From a virus: DNA of 53,873 bases. Under the pieces are notes generated by a model, which saw only the letters and a list, made by a program, of their open reading frames with translations, ran no database searches and was not told the origin of the DNA. The position numbers were made by a program, and so were the translations under genes. The DNA lies in the IMG/VR virus record IMGVR_UViG_3300004805_000008, positions 1 to 53,873 of that record; one strand, 5' to 3'. This document shows positions 39,298 through 48,469 of this stretch, one piece after another. Each line of letters begins with the position of its first letter. Within the stretch, counting starts at the first letter, position 1.

Positions 39298-41895
39298 ATG
39301 AGTAAAGTTTCTTTAAGCCCTGTTAGATATTACGATGTAACTGATATTTACACGGCTTCTGTTGACAATAGGCCGCTAAGAGATATTTCCGCTAATATCG
39401 GATTTATTAATGACGCTATTCAGGCTTTGGGCTTTTACCAGGAACTCTACGCTTCAGTAGATGTTGAACCACCTGGCGGATTTACTCCATTTACCTGTGT
39501 AGCTGTAAGTAAGTCTAATCAACTCATTCCCATAGACATTTCACTTTCCGCACTGACTATAAATTATGCCTCTCTTCCACTCTATTTAGTCATAGAGTCT
39601 CTAGGGCACTCATTATACAAGTGCATCTCCTTCTCTTCCAGTATCTCATTACCTTCTGGACTCAACGTATTTTTAAATGAGGCTATTGGGAAGGCATTGA
39701 AAGTAGGCCCCAGCGGCTCTTTAGTAGATGAGATTTTCTTCGATCTCTACTATGGAAGTTCTAACTATCAGCAAATTGTAATAGGTAAGATCTTAACCCA
39801 GTCTACTTTTTCCTTCGGCGGAAACCAAGTAAATACTCTTGGGGATAATAGATTTCTAGCTAAGAATAGAAATGATTCCACTACTGGTCTTGTTACCCGA
39901 CTTATAGATACTCAAGATTCCCATACTGCTTTCTCCAGTATGATATTGTCTAGTAGTACCAACGCTTATAGTTCTTCCCACACTTCCTATCTGAACGCTG
40001 TTGCTGGTACGGGTACGGTCACTGCAGCTACAAAGTCACCAGTTTATTTTTCATATGTTCCTCTCCAGATTGACCCAGCATCAGGAAATCCGCTCCCTGG
40101 AGGATCTACTGGTTCCTTTCTTAATGATGTTCACTTTGCTACTATCACTGTAACTCCTACTATCACTGGGGGTTCTTCATTAACTTCGGGTGTTAATCTT
40201 AGTTCTCTGCTCGACTTTTCTTCGTCTTATTTAATACATGGTTCGTCATATTCTGCCTCTCTCGGAGAGACTGTGCAGACATTGGGAACTTCTTTAGTAT
40301 TGAGCGATAAATCTGATGGTACCGCCTCTCTGCTGCAGTTACCTATAGCAACTACTATATCTTCTACTTTAACTAGACCTTCTACTTTAGACCCCGTCTT
40401 TTTGCTCGATCCAAATATTATAACCCATTTGAATACTACCGATCACCCAGGTATCTCTTTTGGTTCTTTCCATCCCTCTTCAACCTCTTCGGCATTGGGA
40501 GGCGGCTTCTTGGGAATGGTGAGAGATTCAGGTCTAGCCCCAGTTACTCCTTTCAGTTTTAATGCTCTTGCCGCACCAACTGACTTCGATGCCTGTAACT
40601 CGTTAATTTTATATAGTAAGCAGAATAGTACTAATACTTCATTGGGATCTGCTGCCTTATATCTAATATCTGATGGTTATATTTTCCTCGGTTCTAATAA
40701 CGGTGTTTTCTGTCCTAATACTCCTTTATTAGACTTCGAAATTACTAATAAGATCTATGTAGACACTTTAGTAAAGACTATTTCAGACGCTGCGATGAAG
40801 AAGATTTCCATTACTGGAACTACTTCTTCTGCTCCAGTTACAGGCCCATTAATCTTTGACACTACTACCTCAGCAACTCCAAATGTTGTATTAGGATTCA
40901 CTACTCTAACTAAGAGTGAAATTCAAAGTACACAACATATTGAATTCACTGATGGGAACTCCAATTATCAGATAGTCTATGGTAAAACTCCCTTAGACGC
41001 TCTGACTACCGGATATAGTCCTCACGCTTTCACTACTTGGCAGCATGTAGAGACTAGAATTGCCGATATAACTTCGGGTTCTCTGACTGGCTATGTAGAT
41101 AAGACTACTGTTAATCAGGCTATTACTTCTCGTAAGTTGTTCAGAGAAACTGCTTCCGGTATGGGTGACGGCGGTATTACTATCGAGGCCACCGCAGAAT
41201 TGCAGATTCAGACAAGAGATATCCTTTCTGCTACTACCGGAATTATTAGAGTTCCTAATGCTATTGTACACTTTGGAATAAAAAATGCAGCTGAGGATCA
41301 GGTTAAACTAATTTCTGGAAGTACTATAAATGGTGACACTGGAAATACTGTAGTAACAAAGGATTATCTTCCTTCAGCTGTGTCTAGTGCTATAGACGCT
41401 ATTCTTGGTGCAGCACCCACTTACGGTATTTGGGGAACTCACGTTATTCCGACTACTCTAACTACGTGGGGTACTACTTATAGCGGATGGAGATGTCTCA
41501 CTCAGGGATCAGCTATAGATTTAAGTCCCAGTTTCTTATTGCTCTTCGAAGGAATGTCTTCAGCTTCTGGATTAACCTACGTTGGAACAAAATCCGCACT
41601 TTTCTCGGTTTCTGGTAGTGACAGTAGAACAAGTGTAGGTCCTGACATTAATTCACCCGCTGGTGTATTCCATGATGCCCTTGCTATAGTAGTCAAACGT
41701 GCTTCCAGTGGTCAATACGATGAAATTACCCGTAACGAGATTATGTTAGATTCTAGCGCAGGCAACCCCTCATGGGCTGCGGCCACTTCTGCTTCATGCT
41801 CTGTTGTGCTACATCCCGGTGACCAACTTGCAGTTCTTGCTGAATGGTGTACACATGGATCCGCTTCTATTGCCCTACTTAGATTTTTCCCTTAG
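39298..41895 (+). CDS. Large tail/baseplate structural protein with DNRP motif (865 aa)
   Basis: N-terminal YYDVTDIYTASVDNRPLRDI followed by SANIGFINDAI parallels the protein at 36962. The body is Ser/Thr/Leu-rich beta with few charged residues, like fibre or baseplate periphery proteins. The last 130 residues contain a Trp-rich segment (TYGIWGTHVIPTTLTTWG, SGWRCLTQG) that may be a separate tip domain. It is not recognised further. The gene is followed after 9 nt by the 181-aa gene, so both probably share a transcript with the wedge protein. Confidence 0.65.
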   Translation: MSKVSLSPVRYYDVTDIYTASVDNRPLRDISANIGFINDAIQALGFYQELYASVDVEPPGGFTPFTCVAVSKSNQLIPIDISLSALTINYASLPLYLVIESLGHSLYKCISFSSSISLPSGLNVFLNEAIGKALKVGPSGSLVDEIFFDLYYGSSNYQQIVIGKILTQSTFSFGGNQVNTLGDNRFLAKNRNDSTTGLVTRLIDTQDSHTAFSSMILSSSTNAYSSSHTSYLNAVAGTGTVTAATKSPVYFSYVPLQIDPASGNPLPGGSTGSFLNDVHFATITVTPTITGGSSLTSGVNLSSLLDFSSSYLIHGSSYSASLGETVQTLGTSLVLSDKSDGTASLLQLPIATTISSTLTRPSTLDPVFLLDPNIITHLNTTDHPGISFGSFHPSSTSSALGGGFLGMVRDSGLAPVTPFSFNALAAPTDFDACNSLILYSKQNSTNTSLGSAALYLISDGYIFLGSNNGVFCPNTPLLDFEITNKIYVDTLVKTISDAAMKKISITGTTSSAPVTGPLIFDTTTSATPNVVLGFTTLTKSEIQSTQHIEFTDGNSNYQIVYGKTPLDALTTGYSPHAFTTWQHVETRIADITSGSLTGYVDKTTVNQAITSRKLFRETASGMGDGGITIEATAELQIQTRDILSATTGIIRVPNAIVHFGIKNAAEDQVKLISGSTINGDTGNTVVTKDYLPSAVSSAIDAILGAAPTYGIWGTHVIPTTLTTWGTTYSGWRCLTQGSAIDLSPSFLLLFEGMSSASGLTYVGTKSALFSVSGSDSRTSVGPDINSPAGVFHDALAIVVKRASSGQYDEITRNEIMLDSSAGNPSWAAATSASCSVVLHPGDQLAVLAEWCTHGSASIALLRFFP

Positions 41896-41904
41896 GACTA
41901 ACTA

Positions 41905-42450
41905 ATGCCATTAACTTCACATAATAACGCCACACAGAGAGTGGATTCTCCAGGATTCTCGCCCCTGCTACGAAACGAGAGTCCTTATTTCAATAATCTG
42001 AATAGAGCTCCCAAGAATGCCTATGACTATGCCGAAGAGCTCAATAAGATTCTAAGTCTCGGTGGGTATGTCACAAAGCATGCTCCCGGTGTCTCTGGTA
42101 CTACTTTCGATATCTATGAGTTTGTTACAATAACTGACTCCGAGACTATATTAGCTAATCCTGTAAGCACTACTGAGAGAGTAGGAATTGTAGTAACTTC
42201 AGTAACGGACGATGGATTCTACTGGGTATGCACGTTCTGCCCCAATTTTACCTTTCCCTCAGCCGCCTCAATTGGTAACTTTGCAATCACCCCAAATCAA
42301 GAAAAAGTATCTTTAGCTAGTACTACACCTGGTTCAGTTACTACAAAAACTCTCGATGCTTTAGTCTTGTGTTTAGCGGGTGGACAGGCTATCGCTAAAA
42401 AGATAGGACCCCAAACAATCTTCTTCTGTGGATCGGCCCGTATATTCTAA
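41905..42450 (+). CDS. Hypothetical tail protein (181 aa)
   Basis: Starts MPLTSHNNATQRVDSPGFSP. A short helix (NAYDYAEELNKIL) is followed by beta strands; the C-terminal part is hydrophobic (TLDALVLCLAGGQAIAKKIG). It has no close family that I recognise. AGGA sits 8 nt before the ATG. Its stop overlaps the wedge gene start by 1 nt, suggesting stoichiometric co-translation and therefore a baseplate role. Confidence 0.6.
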   Translation: MPLTSHNNATQRVDSPGFSPLLRNESPYFNNLNRAPKNAYDYAEELNKILSLGGYVTKHAPGVSGTTFDIYEFVTITDSETILANPVSTTERVGIVVTSVTDDGFYWVCTFCPNFTFPSAASIGNFAITPNQEKVSLASTTPGSVTTKTLDALVLCLAGGQAIAKKIGPQTIFFCGSARIF

Positions 42451-45400
42451 TGAGACAACAGCCTGTTTCTTTCGATACATTTTTTAAGTCTATCTGGTAC
42501 AAAATACCGGAAGTATTTAGAAATGCTGATCCTGAAGTAGGTAGACCCTTACAGATACTGACGCTGACTATGGCTCAGCAGATGTATTACTATTTCTACT
42601 TGAAGATATACGCTATGGATGAGCTCTTTGATCCAGATAAGTGTCCTCAAGAGTATCTGGCCTTTCTTTCCTCTTTAGTTGGTTGGAAACTAGTAGGATC
42701 TGATCCCGATTCATGGAGACAACAGATTAAGCATGCCCCTCTACTTTATAAGATTAAGGGAACAGAAAAGTCTATTGTTATCGCTGAAAAGCTTATCGGC
42801 TATTCAGTTTTCATGACTGAACTGTATCGGGATTATACTGGAAATATAGTACCTAAAGAAAAGTTGTTCAACACCTTTCCAGTGAGTATAAAGGTTAAGC
42901 CTTGGTTTAGAAAGACTTCAATAGACACTGAAAAGCATCTATTTAATGATGCCTTTTCTGATTTATTTCCTGCCTTCAACGAGGGTACTTCAGAGATTAC
43001 TTCATTAGGTGAACTTCTCCATCCTAAAAAACTTAGAAGAGCCTCTACCCGATTTGTTCCAATGTCCACCACAGTTGGATATGACCCTAAGACAGGCGCA
43101 GCATCCTTAGCCAGACTAGCTAAACTTCCACGAATTAATCTAGTACTTAAAAAGGATAGGGATTTAGACTACGTAGCAAGTAACGGAGTATCTACCGATG
43201 CTACTGCTACTGACGCTCTAGCTCTTCTTTTACAGTTTAAACCCTTCCATGTCTATATTAATAACTTAGTTGTGCTATACAGTCTTACTGACTATCTTTT
43301 TGGTAACGCTTCTACTCCATCTGGTGATGGTAGTTTACCCGGAGATGCTGTGTTATTTAGAGAAACTCTGAGTGTTTATGGAACCGTAGGAGTTTCTGGA
43401 AGTACTGAACGAGTTTCCTACAAGTCTACTTCCTCTTCTAGTATCTCAGATACATCAACATCGGAACAAAATACGTCTATAAATAAAGGAAATGTTTTAG
43501 TAAAGTATTCTCTTTTAGACTTTACCAATATATTAACGTCTGACTATGTTACTGATGCTTCCTACTTAGAATCTATTGGAATGTCCTTGAAAGGATATAA
43601 TAGGGCCTATATAGTTGATCAACCCAATCATATCTGGAATTTCCATACTGACTTTATTCCCATCACTTTGGATACCCCAGTTGGCCACAGAGCCCCTGAG
43701 ATGTCTTCTATCCTGCCTTATTCAACACCTCCGGTACTGTCCGGTAACGTAATAACCCCAATGTCTTCTGGTTATGGGCTGACTTCCTTTACTGATACTT
43801 TTACATATTCTTATTTACCCACCGACTTTACTTCTATTAACTACTCTTTTGTTTCTAAATTTGCTAACGCTCCTAACATAACTCATCTGCACAACTTTAT
43901 CCCAGTTTCTTTGGGTGCCTCATCTATCGTATCTTTAGTTCCCTCGGCAGACTCGGGATTTTTACAGGATACCGTCACTATAAACTACATTGTTAGTAAT
44001 AGTTCTACAGTGTTGCAGTCAGTTCAAAATTACATATCCGGCGATGCTTGGTCACTTGATGGACTCTTTAAATTTAGAAGAGTATTACCCACTGTTACCA
44101 AATTGAGTACTGGAATTGTTTTAAATACGGACGAGCTAGTATTACAGGAACTATACAATCAGGGTACTTTATTAGTTGCTTCATATGAGGGACATCATAT
44201 AATTCTACAGGAATCAGATTATAAAATTGATTCCAGACGTGGTGCTATCGTATTTAATATGTATTCTATAGTTACTAAACTAGAACAGTACTTCTATCCG
44301 TCAACTTCCAATCCCGATTATTTCTACTTCCCTCTACTTAAGATTCATGCGCTCTATGCTGAGAAGGAATCAACTACAGAATCCTTTAACGTTGATACTG
44401 CTACAATCAATCGTGGAACTGGTATCTCATCAAAGAGAAAGCATAAAAAGTTTAACCGATTTGAGTTTGCTGATACTACTGCAATAGATACCTTACGCAG
44501 TACTCAGAGTGTAGAACATCTATATGAGGTAGATTCAGCAACTGGAATGATTGATGAGGCTTACCAGTACGCTAGAGGCTTCAACTCACAACTACCTACT
44601 CTATTTACCAGAAAGACATTATTCGAAGAAGAAAGAAGTTCAGTACCTGTGTTACAGATAAATAGTAGGGAGCCTAGAAACGAATCTCTGTGGACTATAT
44701 TTAAACCTTCTCCGGCTTCGTTTGTTGGGTCTACTCCACTGATGACAGACTTTTTTGCTAACTATTACAATATTGATACCTACACTACGGTAGCAGATAC
44801 TGTAGCATATTCAGCTATTGATATGAGTTCCGAAACCCAGATAGCTAATAGATCTTCTGACAAGTGGAAGACTTTTGTTAGTAATGTTCCAACTCACCAG
44901 AAAGAATACTTTTTAATCACTAGAAACAACGATCCTAGCCGAATTTCTAGGTGGACTAGAGGAAGTGCATTAAAATCTTCAAGACCTTATATAGGTGCCT
45001 CCAGGGCCTCTGTACAGCCTTTTAGAAGTGATTTAACATCCTTTAACCGAAGTTCTATGTTAAAAGATTATGCTACCTCTAGTATCTCAAGATATCCTCA
45101 TTTAGGCAACTATTCTTATGTTACTTCCTCCAACACTGATGTTACTTCAGAGTACTTCTCAGTAGAGGGAATCCCAGTTAGTACCACTCCAACTACCAAT
45201 GAATTTATCTACGTAGCTGACACAACTAAAGCAACTGTGTCAGAAACTGGAGTTATTAACTATCCTACAAGCACTTTAAACATTTCTTCATATGACACTC
45301 CTTTTGACTCGCTTCACGCAAGTAAGTATTATGCTTCTGAAACTAGTACCACTCCTTCATTCTCTATGTACGCTGGTAATATTAGATTTGATGTATCTCC

Positions 45401-46178
45401 AACCTCTGGCGTGTTATTAAACACTTTATTTGACAACGTAGATATTGATATTAGCGGTCTAGTGAAGCAGAATCTTTCGCTATCTTGGACTGATATTCAT
45501 GTCAGTAGAAGTATAGCTCTTGACTATAACACCTATATCGTATGGAGAGAACTGAATACTGGAGATACTGTAAATATTGGTCTTGCTCCCGATGTATCTT
45601 ATTCCTTAGTACGATCCAATATTAGATTTCTACATAACGGTATTGAACTATCAGCAGGAAACAACTGGTTTATAACAGACAATCCAATGACTCTAAATGT
45701 AGATCCTTCATTAGCTATCGAAGAAGGCGATGTATTTAGTCTTGAGTATGAAACTCTAGGTGCCGCAGTACACGATGATCCTAGACTGGTTGTACAGACT
45801 GGATTAACTACGGTATCTTCTGAGTCAACTAATATCACTTCTATTAATCGTAACTACCTGAAAGTTGTCCCCTTTACTCACTCTCCAGTAATTGAATGGT
45901 CAGATGGAGCAACCTATTGTGGCTGGTCTGAAACTACTACTAACTCAACAAATACTCTACCACCAGAACCATTAATCCATGTAGACACTGCCGTTCCCAA
46001 TGTTACAGTCTCCGTGGTATCTACTCCAGGACCTATTACAGTAGTTCTAGTATACGGAACTGATTGGAAGTTTAGAGCCATCCCAGATACTGTTTCATAC
46101 AGAATTCAATTGCTACAACACGCTTCAGATAGTTTAAAGTACGGTGATCAAATTCATATCACTTATAAGTATCGCTAA
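42450..46178 (+). CDS. Baseplate wedge protein, P2 gpI/T4 gp7-like (1242 aa)
   Basis: Residues 40-115 (MAQQMYYYFYLKIYAMDELF, DPDKCPQEYLAFLSSLVGWK, then a helix ending in KIKGTEKSI) match the P2 gpI family, which corresponds to T4 gp7 in the wedge. The protein is 1242 aa, near T4 gp7 (1032). The rest is Ser/Thr-rich beta domains, presumably the arms of the wedge. Translation is coupled to the upstream gene (TAATG). No clear gp6/gpJ or gp25 gene is visible in this window; they must lie outside. Confidence 0.75.
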   Translation: MRQQPVSFDTFFKSIWYKIPEVFRNADPEVGRPLQILTLTMAQQMYYYFYLKIYAMDELFDPDKCPQEYLAFLSSLVGWKLVGSDPDSWRQQIKHAPLLYKIKGTEKSIVIAEKLIGYSVFMTELYRDYTGNIVPKEKLFNTFPVSIKVKPWFRKTSIDTEKHLFNDAFSDLFPAFNEGTSEITSLGELLHPKKLRRASTRFVPMSTTVGYDPKTGAASLARLAKLPRINLVLKKDRDLDYVASNGVSTDATATDALALLLQFKPFHVYINNLVVLYSLTDYLFGNASTPSGDGSLPGDAVLFRETLSVYGTVGVSGSTERVSYKSTSSSSISDTSTSEQNTSINKGNVLVKYSLLDFTNILTSDYVTDASYLESIGMSLKGYNRAYIVDQPNHIWNFHTDFIPITLDTPVGHRAPEMSSILPYSTPPVLSGNVITPMSSGYGLTSFTDTFTYSYLPTDFTSINYSFVSKFANAPNITHLHNFIPVSLGASSIVSLVPSADSGFLQDTVTINYIVSNSSTVLQSVQNYISGDAWSLDGLFKFRRVLPTVTKLSTGIVLNTDELVLQELYNQGTLLVASYEGHHIILQESDYKIDSRRGAIVFNMYSIVTKLEQYFYPSTSNPDYFYFPLLKIHALYAEKESTTESFNVDTATINRGTGISSKRKHKKFNRFEFADTTAIDTLRSTQSVEHLYEVDSATGMIDEAYQYARGFNSQLPTLFTRKTLFEEERSSVPVLQINSREPRNESLWTIFKPSPASFVGSTPLMTDFFANYYNIDTYTTVADTVAYSAIDMSSETQIANRSSDKWKTFVSNVPTHQKEYFLITRNNDPSRISRWTRGSALKSSRPYIGASRASVQPFRSDLTSFNRSSMLKDYATSSISRYPHLGNYSYVTSSNTDVTSEYFSVEGIPVSTTPTTNEFIYVADTTKATVSETGVINYPTSTLNISSYDTPFDSLHASKYYASETSTTPSFSMYAGNIRFDVSPTSGVLLNTLFDNVDIDISGLVKQNLSLSWTDIHVSRSIALDYNTYIVWRELNTGDTVNIGLAPDVSYSLVRSNIRFLHNGIELSAGNNWFITDNPMTLNVDPSLAIEEGDVFSLEYETLGAAVHDDPRLVVQTGLTTVSSESTNITSINRNYLKVVPFTHSPVIEWSDGATYCGWSETTTNSTNTLPPEPLIHVDTAVPNVTVSVVSTPGPITVVLVYGTDWKFRAIPDTVSYRIQLLQHASDSLKYGDQIHITYKYR

Positions 46179-46187
46179 ACTAATCAT

Positions 46188-46203
46188 TAATTAAATATAC
46201 AGG
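46188..46203 (+). promoter_or_regulatory. Late-promoter-like motif before the 46210-48398 operon
   Basis: TAATTAAATATACAGG, identical to the 23797 copy, 6 nt before ATG 46210. One motif serves four closely spaced genes. Confidence 0.55.
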
Positions 46204-46209
46204 AAGTTT

Positions 46210-46788
46210 ATGTCACGTACATCATTAGAGTTGTTTGAGTTTATCAAAGAAGAATTTTTAGACGAGGCTAGACTTCGTCCAATGGCTACTGCTGCTGAAC
46301 GTGAGTGGAGCGCCTTTGACTCGGCTTATGAGTTTCTTCACAATGCCTCTGTATTTTCTTTTAGTATAATGCCCCAACAGACTCAGCATGTTCCTATTGG
46401 TGATGCTTCAGGCACTATCCAGAAATACGACTCTGAATTTTTACATTATATCGATCACTTCCAAGAGATGGCTGATAAGGATCCAGAACAAGATATTAAG
46501 TATCTTATGTTCAAGGATATTTTAGTTAGGAACCATAGAAACTTCCTTACGGCAGTTGGTGGTAAGACTAAGAGGGTATTCGATCCTATTTATTCTAATA
46601 ACCCCGTTCAAAATAGAAACATAGCTAGAAATCAGGCTTCTGGTACTGCTACTTTTGTGAATAGTAATCCTCCCGCCCAACTACCTAAAGTAGTTCCTGG
46701 CGTGACTCCAGTTTCTAGACGTTCTGATGTGACTATTAACCCCTCAATTCTAAACAGCACTGTACTCCCTTTAAACGATAGGAAATAA
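46210..46788 (+). CDS. Putative head-processed protein (192 aa), unknown
   Basis: The N-terminal helix MSRTSLELFEFIKEEFLDEA contains L17-D18-E19|A20, fitting the prohead-protease rule. The middle is a compact helical domain (EFLHYIDHFQEMADKDPEQD), and the last 60 residues are Asn/Pro/Thr-rich and disordered. No known family. It opens a four-gene run, of which at least three have such sites near the N-terminus, suggesting a set of internal head proteins. Confidence 0.6.
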   Translation: MSRTSLELFEFIKEEFLDEARLRPMATAAEREWSAFDSAYEFLHNASVFSFSIMPQQTQHVPIGDASGTIQKYDSEFLHYIDHFQEMADKDPEQDIKYLMFKDILVRNHRNFLTAVGGKTKRVFDPIYSNNPVQNRNIARNQASGTATFVNSNPPAQLPKVVPGVTPVSRRSDVTINPSILNSTVLPLNDRK

Positions 46789-46789
46789 C

Positions 46790-47071
46790 ATGAAAATTGA
46801 AACTTTATTAAACGAAGAGGTTAGTGGAACTACTACCTCGAATATGTCTGGCGGCACCTTCGTTTCACCCATGAAGGATAAGGATGGAGTTGAAGTAGTT
46901 AAACGAGTCCCTATGAAGCGCCTCAAAGGACAGTTCGCCTCTTACGGTCTTGGCGAGAAGTCATGCAAGGGATGTGACCTGATCCATACTAGTTACGACA
47001 CTATGGGATCAAAGAGATCTCCTAAATTAATCACTTGCCAAATGTGTGGCACTAATCATAAAGTAAAATAA
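46790..47071 (+). CDS. Small zinc-ribbon protein with head-processing site (93 aa)
   Basis: L7-N8-E9|E10 near the N-terminus fits prohead-protease cleavage. The C-terminal half has C-K-G-C (about 59-62) and C-Q-M-C (about 84-87), a compact zinc ribbon. The linker is Gly/Ser/Thr-rich. It starts 1 nt after the previous stop with AGGAA upstream. If processed and packaged, it would be a small DNA-associated head protein; function is otherwise unknown. Confidence 0.6.
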   Translation: MKIETLLNEEVSGTTTSNMSGGTFVSPMKDKDGVEVVKRVPMKRLKGQFASYGLGEKSCKGCDLIHTSYDTMGSKRSPKLITCQMCGTNHKVK

Positions 47072-47084
47072 GGAGTTATATTTA

Positions 47085-47456
47085 ATGAGTTACGTTTATA
47101 AGAATATCACTAACCAGCCCCAACTAATCGCAGTTGTTAACGAGTCTCGTACTGATGTCTCGCACATTCCTCTTTCACCAGGTGCCCGTATCGAGCTAAA
47201 TGAGGCTACCCTAGACATGTATATGCCTCATATCCTTGCCCGTCTTAACGGTGATGGTCAAGATATCACTCATATGATTCTTCGTCAAGCTGAAGAGCAG
47301 AAGGCCGCCCTTGCCCGTACTGTCGCCGCAAAAGAAGCTTTCGCTGCTCAGTCAGCTGCTCCTGTTGCTCCAGTAGTTGAGGAAGTGGTACCCGCAGTTG
47401 AGGTTGTAGAAGAAGTCGCTCCAGTAGTTGGAAAGACTAAATCCAAGAAGGTTTAA
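47085..47456 (+). CDS. Small protein with Ala/Val/Glu-rich tail (123 aa)
   Basis: Residues 1-55 (VYKNITNQPQLIAVVNES...IPLSPGARIELNEATLDMY) form a beta module resembling the start of the 157-aa protein at 36414 (N-x-T...PLxPGxxxxxxExT). A helix follows, then a repetitive PVVEEVV-like tail ending in GKTKSKKV. The codon bias is strong (CGT, GCC, ATC), indicating high expression. AAGGAG precedes the ATG. It may be a decoration or head accessory protein; this is inferred from expression level and location only. Confidence 0.6.
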   Translation: MSYVYKNITNQPQLIAVVNESRTDVSHIPLSPGARIELNEATLDMYMPHILARLNGDGQDITHMILRQAEEQKAALARTVAAKEAFAAQSAAPVAPVVEEVVPAVEVVEEVAPVVGKTKSKKV

Positions 47457-47459
47457 TTA

Positions 47460-48398
47460 ATGCGTCCGGCAAAGAGAAACTTCGCTTCCACTTATCTTAA
47501 CTCAGAGTCAGTACAAACTACTGCTAAGGCTATGCTCCAGGCTGTATTAGAAGAGTTTTCTACTCCTTCTATGACTACTGGCCCTGGCCCTTCAGATCCT
47601 AATGGAAAAGTAAAGCAAGCTAATCAAGCCAAGGTAGCCCAGGCACAGGAGACTCTAAAACAAGGGACTCCTGCTGCCTCTCCTACCCTAATGCCTGGAA
47701 TGATGAGTCAAGAAGATTTTGACAAACTTCCAAATGCTGCTCCCACTGATGTAATTATTAAGAAGGGTGCTGACGGTAAGTATTATTTCTCCTCTGCTAT
47801 AGATCCTACTAAGTTTTCTTTCTTCGCTCCATCCAAACCTGGAGCCGCTCAACCAATTCAGGCCCAGGTTCAACAAGTAGCTGAAGCCTACGATTTTATG
47901 GATCCGTTCTTATTTGAAGATAGCGATGTATTAGCACCTATTGATACTATGGATAAGCCAGCTACCCCCGCTCCCGTAGTCAAGATTGAAGTAGAAGTCA
48001 TTACTCCAGAGTCTGATGAAGACCCTGAAGACGATGAGGACGAAGAAGAGGAAGAGAAGCCAAAGAAGAAGACAAAAAAGAAAAAGAAGGAAGACGAAGA
48101 AGAGAATGAAGAAGAATCAGATGAAGATGCTGAATATGATATATTCGCCAGTCTTCCTCCTCTTGACCTAACTAATGATATTCAAAGAGCGGTTGCTGAC
48201 GCTCAACAGGATATGATGCCTAACGTTAGAGTTCTTCCAACTACTCAACAAAGAGCCGAAGTTATTCGAGATGGCCCAATAGGTACAGTAAAGCCAGTTG
48301 GAAAACCTTCAGTCCACAAGATTCTTCCCTTAGAATTAGATCCAGAAGGGCTTAGTGTTGTTGGGATGGATAATTCTCTAGGACTGAGATTTTTGTAG
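47460..48398 (+). CDS. Charged low-complexity protein, possible head-internal protein (312 aa)
   Basis: L30-E31-E32|F33 is a candidate protease site. Residues 40-95 are Gln/Ala/Pro-rich. At about 180-228 there is a strongly alternating acidic-basic-acidic block (EDDEDEEEEE, then KPKKKTKKKKK, then EDEEENEEESDEDAE). The final 85 residues look folded (VRVLPTTQQRAEVIRDGPIG). Such blocks bind polyanions or condense with DNA. Its ATG is in the motif-like context TTAATTAATG, with AAGGT 8 nt upstream. A terminator follows. Confidence 0.6.
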   Translation: MRPAKRNFASTYLNSESVQTTAKAMLQAVLEEFSTPSMTTGPGPSDPNGKVKQANQAKVAQAQETLKQGTPAASPTLMPGMMSQEDFDKLPNAAPTDVIIKKGADGKYYFSSAIDPTKFSFFAPSKPGAAQPIQAQVQQVAEAYDFMDPFLFEDSDVLAPIDTMDKPATPAPVVKIEVEVITPESDEDPEDDEDEEEEEKPKKKTKKKKKEDEEENEEESDEDAEYDIFASLPPLDLTNDIQRAVADAQQDMMPNVRVLPTTQQRAEVIRDGPIGTVKPVGKPSVHKILPLELDPEGLSVVGMDNSLGLRFL

Positions 48399-48414
48399 TA
48401 CTTAATACTTCCTT

Positions 48415-48443
48415 AGACGGACTCTTTATCGGGTCCGTTTTTG
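48415..48443 (+). terminator. Intrinsic terminator after the 46210-48398 operon
   Basis: ACGGAC (48417-48422) pairs with GTCCGT (48433-48438), lengthened by flanking AG/TT, followed by a T5 run. Confidence 0.8.
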
Positions 48444-48451
48444 TTTAAAGC

Positions 48452-48468
48452 GAATTAATTTCAAGAGG
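48452..48468 (+). promoter_or_regulatory. Late-promoter-like motif before the 163-aa gene
   Basis: GAATTAATTTCAAGAGG; AGAGG is the ribosome-binding site. Confidence 0.45.
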
Positions 48469-48469
48469 C

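Noticed and set aside
47454-47462. TAATTAATG at the start of the 312-aa gene
   Set aside because: The motif overlaps the stop and start codons in a 3-nt gap and has no downstream AGG; not counted as a promoter.
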